10,040 bases of DNA from Gemmatimonadota bacterium. GTDB lineage: Bacteria > Gemmatimonadota > Gemmatimonadetes > Gemmatimonadales > GWC2-71-9. The notes under the pieces are model-generated. The model had not been told where the DNA came from. It worked only from the letters and a program-made list of their open reading frames with translations, and did no database searches. Both the position numbers and the translations under genes were made by a program. Shown piece by piece: positions 7,488 through 10,040 of this stretch. The stretch is from assembly GCA_003220905.1 (NCBI GenBank), contig QHTS01000235.1, forward strand, positions 1 through 10,040. The letters run 5' to 3'. How positions within the stretch are numbered: position 1 is the first letter of the stretch; each line of letters opens with the position of its first letter.

Positions 7488-7706
7488 ATGCGACGCGATT
7501 CCACACTGCATGAGCAGCCGCGGCGGCGTGGCTGGGATCGGCGGGCCGATCGCGGTCGCCGCATGGTGCGGGACCGCCGGCGCGAAACGGTGGAGGTGCC
7601 GTTCGAGCGCCGCCGTGGCGTCGAGCGACGCGCGGAAGGTCCGCGTCGCGCCCTGGCCGGCCGCCGCAACTCGGACCCGGAAGGCTTTCAGCGGTTGAAC
7701 CTGTAG
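7488..7706 (+). CDS. small arginine-rich protein of unknown function
   Basis: This 72-residue protein has 24 arginines and no lysine. Arginine pairs and triplets recur every few residues, often after an acidic residue (WDRR, DRRR, FERRR, VERR, GPRR, AGRR), ending in NSDPEGFQRLNL. No signal peptide or membrane segment is visible. It reads as a charged, probably extended or helical peptide that could bind nucleic acid, acidic protein surfaces or a nucleotide. I do not recognise a named family. Small proteins with ERRSGxERR-type repeats near signalling genes occur elsewhere, from general memory. The evidence that it is real is a strong Shine-Dalgarno, GC-rich third positions, and its place 9 bases before the GGDEF gene, which has no ribosome site of its own and so may depend on translation of this one. 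Confidence 0.68.
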   Translation: MRRDSTLHEQPRRRGWDRRADRGRRMVRDRRRETVEVPFERRRGVERRAEGPRRALAGRRNSDPEGFQRLNL

Positions 7707-7715
7707 TGCTGCGCT

Positions 7716-8399
7716 ATGGCCTGGCATATCGTGGTGATCGCCGTGCTGGCGCTCGCCGTCGCGTGGGACCTGTATCTGCGCGGTCGCGCGCTGCTCAAGG
7801 AGCGTGGGCGGGCCCGCACCGGCATGCTGGCGTGGAGCGAGAACCGGAGGGCGTTCTACGAGCTTGCCGGCCGGGAGTTTGAGCGCGCGCGCCGCTACGA
7901 CCATCCATTCACGCTGGGCTACTTCGACCTCGACGACTACCAGGAAGTGGCCGAGCGCTTCAGCTACCTGGCGGCAGAGGAGATGCTGCAGTTGGTCGCC
8001 GAGTCGGCCCGCCGCTCGATCCGCGCGAGCGATGTGGTCGCGCGGCTGGGTGGCGACACCTTCGCACTGCTGCTCCCGGAAGCGGGTCCGGACGCCGCCG
8101 ACGCGGTGATCCGGAAGCTGCAGGGGTCGGTGCGCGACGAGTCGCGCGAGACCGCCCTGCCGCTCTCCGTCAGCGGCGGCGTCGTGACGTGCCTGCAGCC
8201 TGCAGAGAGCCTCGAGGCGGTCATCGGAGCTGCGGACCGGCTGCTGTCCGGCGCCAAGGGCGCCGGGAACGATACCTTCTGGTGCGAGGTGATCGCCCCA
8301 CAGCCGCTCGAGGCGTTCGAGCCGGCGCGGTTGCGGCGCCCGTTCCGGCTCCCCCCGGGATTCGACATGCCGATGCCGCCGCCGCTGCGCCGGTTATAG
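7716..8399 (+). CDS. membrane-anchored degenerate GGDEF-domain protein
   Basis: This 227-residue protein has one N-terminal membrane helix (about 3-21), a short basic linker, a GGDEF-like domain (about 37-185) and a Pro/Arg-rich tail (about 195-227). The fold is recognisable from FDLDDYQ (70-76), ARLGGDTFALLLPE (109-122) and LSVSGGVV (150-157). The catalytic site is degraded: the signature is GGDTF (112-116) with Thr for Glu, and the guanine-binding NDxxGH block is replaced by AERFSY. D71, D73 and D114 remain. The product-binding I-site RxxD is intact as RASD (103-106), exactly five residues before GGDTF as in PleD. It is therefore more likely a c-di-GMP receptor or dimerisation partner than an active cyclase. 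No Shine-Dalgarno precedes the ATG, and it follows the Arg-rich gene by 9 bases. Its TAG overlaps the stop of the convergent marC-type gene. Confidence 0.85.
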   Translation: MAWHIVVIAVLALAVAWDLYLRGRALLKERGRARTGMLAWSENRRAFYELAGREFERARRYDHPFTLGYFDLDDYQEVAERFSYLAAEEMLQLVAESARRSIRASDVVARLGGDTFALLLPEAGPDAADAVIRKLQGSVRDESRETALPLSVSGGVVTCLQPAESLEAVIGAADRLLSGAKGAGNDTFWCEVIAPQPLEAFEPARLRRPFRLPPGFDMPMPPPLRRL

Positions 8400-9029
8400 T
8401 CCCGCCATCTTGATGCCGTCGATCATGAACTGCACCGCGATCGCGCAGAGCACGAGCCCCATGAGCCGCGTCAGGATCCGCATACCCGTCTGGCCGAGCT
8501 TTTGCTCCACCCGCGGCGCGGCGGCCAGTGTGACGTAGGTTAGGACCGCCGTGAGCGCGATCGCCACATATACCCCGGCGGTCGTCACCACGTTCTTCGA
8601 GGCTCCCGCCAGCACCATGACCGTCGAGATCGCCCCCGGCCCGGCGAGCATCGGCACACCGAGCGGCATGATGCCCACGTCCTCCTTCTCGATGCCCTCG
8701 GCTTTCTCGACCGCCGTCTCCCGCTGCTGGCTGCGGCGCGCCTGGACCATGTCGAGCGCGTTGAGGCCGATCAGCACGCCGCCGGCGATCTTGAAGGCGC
8801 CGATCGTGATGCCGAACAGACGGAAGATGAGGCTGCCACCCAGGGCGAACGCCGTCAGCGTGATGGCGCACGTCCAGGCGCCCCGCTTGGCCATCAGCCG
8901 GCGCACCTCGGCTGGGTCGCGCGCCGTCATGGCGAGGAACGTCGGAACCGCGGTGAGGGGATCGACGATGAACAGGACCGACGTGAAGATGAGGAACAGG
9001 TCCTGGAGCGTCCGTAGCGTGCCGCTCAC
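8394..9029 (-). CDS. MarC family integral membrane protein
   Basis: This 211-residue protein has about six membrane helices (near 9-29, 51-71, 76-95, 119-142, 148-171 and 186-205). MarC/UPF0056 features are visible: IVDPLTAVPTFLAMTARD (21-38), KIAGGVLIGLNALDM (80-94), and MPLGVPMLAGPGAISTVMVL (121-140), with RLMGLVLCAIAVQFMIDGI near the end. A charged cytosolic-type loop with QARRSQQRETAVEKAEG lies between helices 3 and 4. The family's transport function is not established; the old link to multiple antibiotic resistance in E. coli MarC was not upheld. The GTG start overlaps the stop of the upstream GGDEF gene by four bases, so the two are probably translated as a unit. Reading further upstream in this frame gives only an out-of-frame translation of the GGDEF gene. 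Its stop codon overlaps that of the convergent + strand gene. Confidence 0.92.
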   Translation of the reverse strand: MSGTLRTLQDLFLIFTSVLFIVDPLTAVPTFLAMTARDPAEVRRLMAKRGAWTCAITLTAFALGGSLIFRLFGITIGAFKIAGGVLIGLNALDMVQARRSQQRETAVEKAEGIEKEDVGIMPLGVPMLAGPGAISTVMVLAGASKNVVTTAGVYVAIALTAVLTYVTLAAAPRVEQKLGQTGMRILTRLMGLVLCAIAVQFMIDGIKMAGL

Positions 9030-9853
9030 ATCGCGACCTGGACGACGCGGTCCTTGCCGGCGCGCTTCGCCGCGTACATCGCCTGGTCGGCCTTGCGGAG
9101 CAGCTCGTCCGTCCCGGCCTCGGTGCCCGAGACGGCGACGACGCCGATGCTGGCGGTGACGGACGGGGTGCCCCGGAACACCGTGCGGATGCCGGTGACG
9201 AGCCGGTTGGCCGCGGCGTGCGCCACGTCGCCGTCGGTCTCGGGCATCAGGACCCCGGACTCGTCCCCCCCCAGCCGGCCGACGACGTCCGCCTGGCGCA
9301 CGGCGCCACGCATCGCGTCGGCCACGAGCCGCAGCACGGCGTCGCCGGTGGCGTGGCCGTGCGCGTCGTTGACCGACTTGAAGTCGTCCAGATCGAGGTA
9401 GATCAGGGCCAGGGGCCGGCCGTAGCGCCGGTTGCGGCTCAGCTCCTGCGCGAGCTCGTGGGAGAACGCGCGCGCGTTCAGCACGTTCGTGAGCGGGTCC
9501 TGGATCGCGAGCTGCTCGAGCTGCGAGTGCGTGTGCCGTAGCTGCGACAGGCCGGCGATGGCCACCCCGACCACCACGAGGTACGCGAGCTCGTTCACGA
9601 CGCGGTAGTCGAGCAACGTCGTGGCGGGCATCTGGTCGATGCCGACGCTGAAGCGCAGGAGGCTGGTTGCCAAGGCGAAGGCGATGCCCCAGTGCATCCC
9701 GTCGTGCCAGGCCGCGAGGAGCACGGGAATCACGAACAGGATCCCCAGCCGCAGCTCGCCCGGCGTCCGCGCATTCAGGAGATACACGCCCCCGACGATG
9801 GCGGCCCACCCGAGCAGTCGCACCGCGCGGAGCAGGCCAGCGCGGGCGGCCAC
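9026..9853 (-). CDS. membrane GGDEF protein with GGDES signature (probable diguanylate cyclase)
   Basis: This 275-residue protein has four predicted membrane helices (about 7-27, 33-49, 52-70 and 85-104), a short coiled linker, and a full-length GGDEF domain (about 114-275) starting at QDPLTNVLNARAF. Active-site elements are well kept: DLDDFKSVNDAHGH (154-167), D171, and the I-site RQAD (186-189). The signature is GGDES (195-199), with Ser for the usual Phe, while the two acidic residues used in catalysis (D197 and E198) remain. The C-terminal block ADQAMYAAKRAGKDRV is standard. It should make c-di-GMP from two GTP at the cytoplasmic face, with the membrane helices as sensor or anchor. The GTG start follows the moeA stop with no gap and has no clear Shine-Dalgarno. 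Its own stop overlaps the MarC-family start, so all three genes look like one operon. Confidence 0.92.
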   Translation of the reverse strand: MAARAGLLRAVRLLGWAAIVGGVYLLNARTPGELRLGILFVIPVLLAAWHDGMHWGIAFALATSLLRFSVGIDQMPATTLLDYRVVNELAYLVVVGVAIAGLSQLRHTHSQLEQLAIQDPLTNVLNARAFSHELAQELSRNRRYGRPLALIYLDLDDFKSVNDAHGHATGDAVLRLVADAMRGAVRQADVVGRLGGDESGVLMPETDGDVAHAAANRLVTGIRTVFRGTPSVTASIGVVAVSGTEAGTDELLRKADQAMYAAKRAGKDRVVQVAM

Positions 9854-10040
9854 CTAGAAGGGGGCCTCGGTGACGTGGTGCGGATCGTCCAGCAGCAGCG
9901 CCGGGAGCGTCTCGCCCGCCGCCACGGTGGGCCGGTCTTCGGGGACGATCAGGAGCGCGTTCGCGCGGGTCATGGAGGTGAGGATGCCGGAACCCTGCGG
10001 GCCAGTCAAGCGCGCGGTCAGCGCCCCCCCCCCGCCCCCC
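9854..10040 (-). CDS. moeA: molybdopterin molybdenumtransferase MoeA, C-terminal end (partial)
   Basis: Reading the minus strand from the window edge to a TAG at 9856-9854 gives about 61 residues with the C-terminal signature of MoeA: ARLTGPQGSGILTSMTRANA, then LLIVPEDR, VAAGETLPALLL and a short tail ending TEAPF. GPQGSG and the following (T/S)xxRAN are the conserved core of the MoeA C-terminal domain IV. MoeA inserts molybdate into adenylylated molybdopterin to complete the molybdenum cofactor in the cytosol. The catalytic MoCF domain lies outside the window. The first visible codons are five glycines encoded by a G-run (forward 10024-10040), which could be a genuine glycine linker or a homopolymer sequencing problem. 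The next gene starts directly after the stop codon. Confidence 0.85.
   Translation of the reverse strand, partial: GGGGGALTARLTGPQGSGILTSMTRANALLIVPEDRPTVAAGETLPALLLDDPHHVTEAPF

Noticed and set aside
7610..7690. PilZ-like c-di-GMP motif in the Arg-rich protein (RxxxR plus NSDPEG)
   Set aside because: RxxxR occurs by chance in any Arg-rich sequence. The second motif does not match [DN]x[SA]xxG at its third position, and the protein is too short for a PilZ barrel.
8551..9159. 202-codon + strand frame opposite the MarC and GGDEF genes
   Set aside because: It is antisense to two well-supported genes and ends in an Arg/Pro-rich run, so there is no evidence of coding.

Overview
The window is ordinary-looking chromosomal DNA of a very GC-rich bacterium. 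It is densely packed with tightly spaced genes and has a strong G/C bias at third codon positions. A TonB-dependent outer-membrane receptor shows a Gram-negative (diderm) envelope. The combination of a glutaryl-CoA dehydrogenase, a respiratory ETF/ETF-quinone oxidoreductase set and an intergenic repeat built from TGCGGAR heptamers fits a soil-type Gemmatimonadota-like organism. That assignment is inference; nothing in the window fixes the taxonomy.

Bases 1-7228 (+ strand) hold the end of a metallophosphoesterase gene, then gcdH (acyl-CoA/glutaryl-CoA dehydrogenase), a TonB-dependent receptor, etfB, etfA and ETF-quinone oxidoreductase. The genes are separated by -4 to about 70 bases. The enzymes form a complete electron path: GcdH oxidises an acyl-CoA and reduces its FAD, ETF (EtfA+EtfB) carries the electrons, and ETF-QO delivers them to the membrane quinone pool. 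The receptor sits inside this set. Its 5' end is written over by an imperfect inverted repeat that begins at the gcdH stop codon.

Bases 7229-7487 contain no gene that I can support. A strong Shine-Dalgarno sequence at about 7471-7479 then opens a two-gene unit: a 72-residue protein that is one-third arginine, followed by a membrane-anchored, degenerate GGDEF protein. In the latter the catalytic site is broken but the c-di-GMP-binding I-site is kept.

Bases 8394-10040 (- strand) hold a compact operon read right to left: the 3' end of moeA (molybdopterin molybdenumtransferase), a four-helix membrane GGDEF protein with a GGDES signature, and a MarC-family membrane protein. These genes abut or overlap by 4 bases. 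The two GGDEF-bearing units converge, and their stop codons overlap.

I found no RNA genes, CRISPR array, insertion sequence or prophage. The points most worth a second look are the missing fourth Fe-S cysteine in ETF-QO, the Arg-rich small protein coupled to a degenerate GGDEF gene, and the repeat that supplies the receptor's N-terminus.
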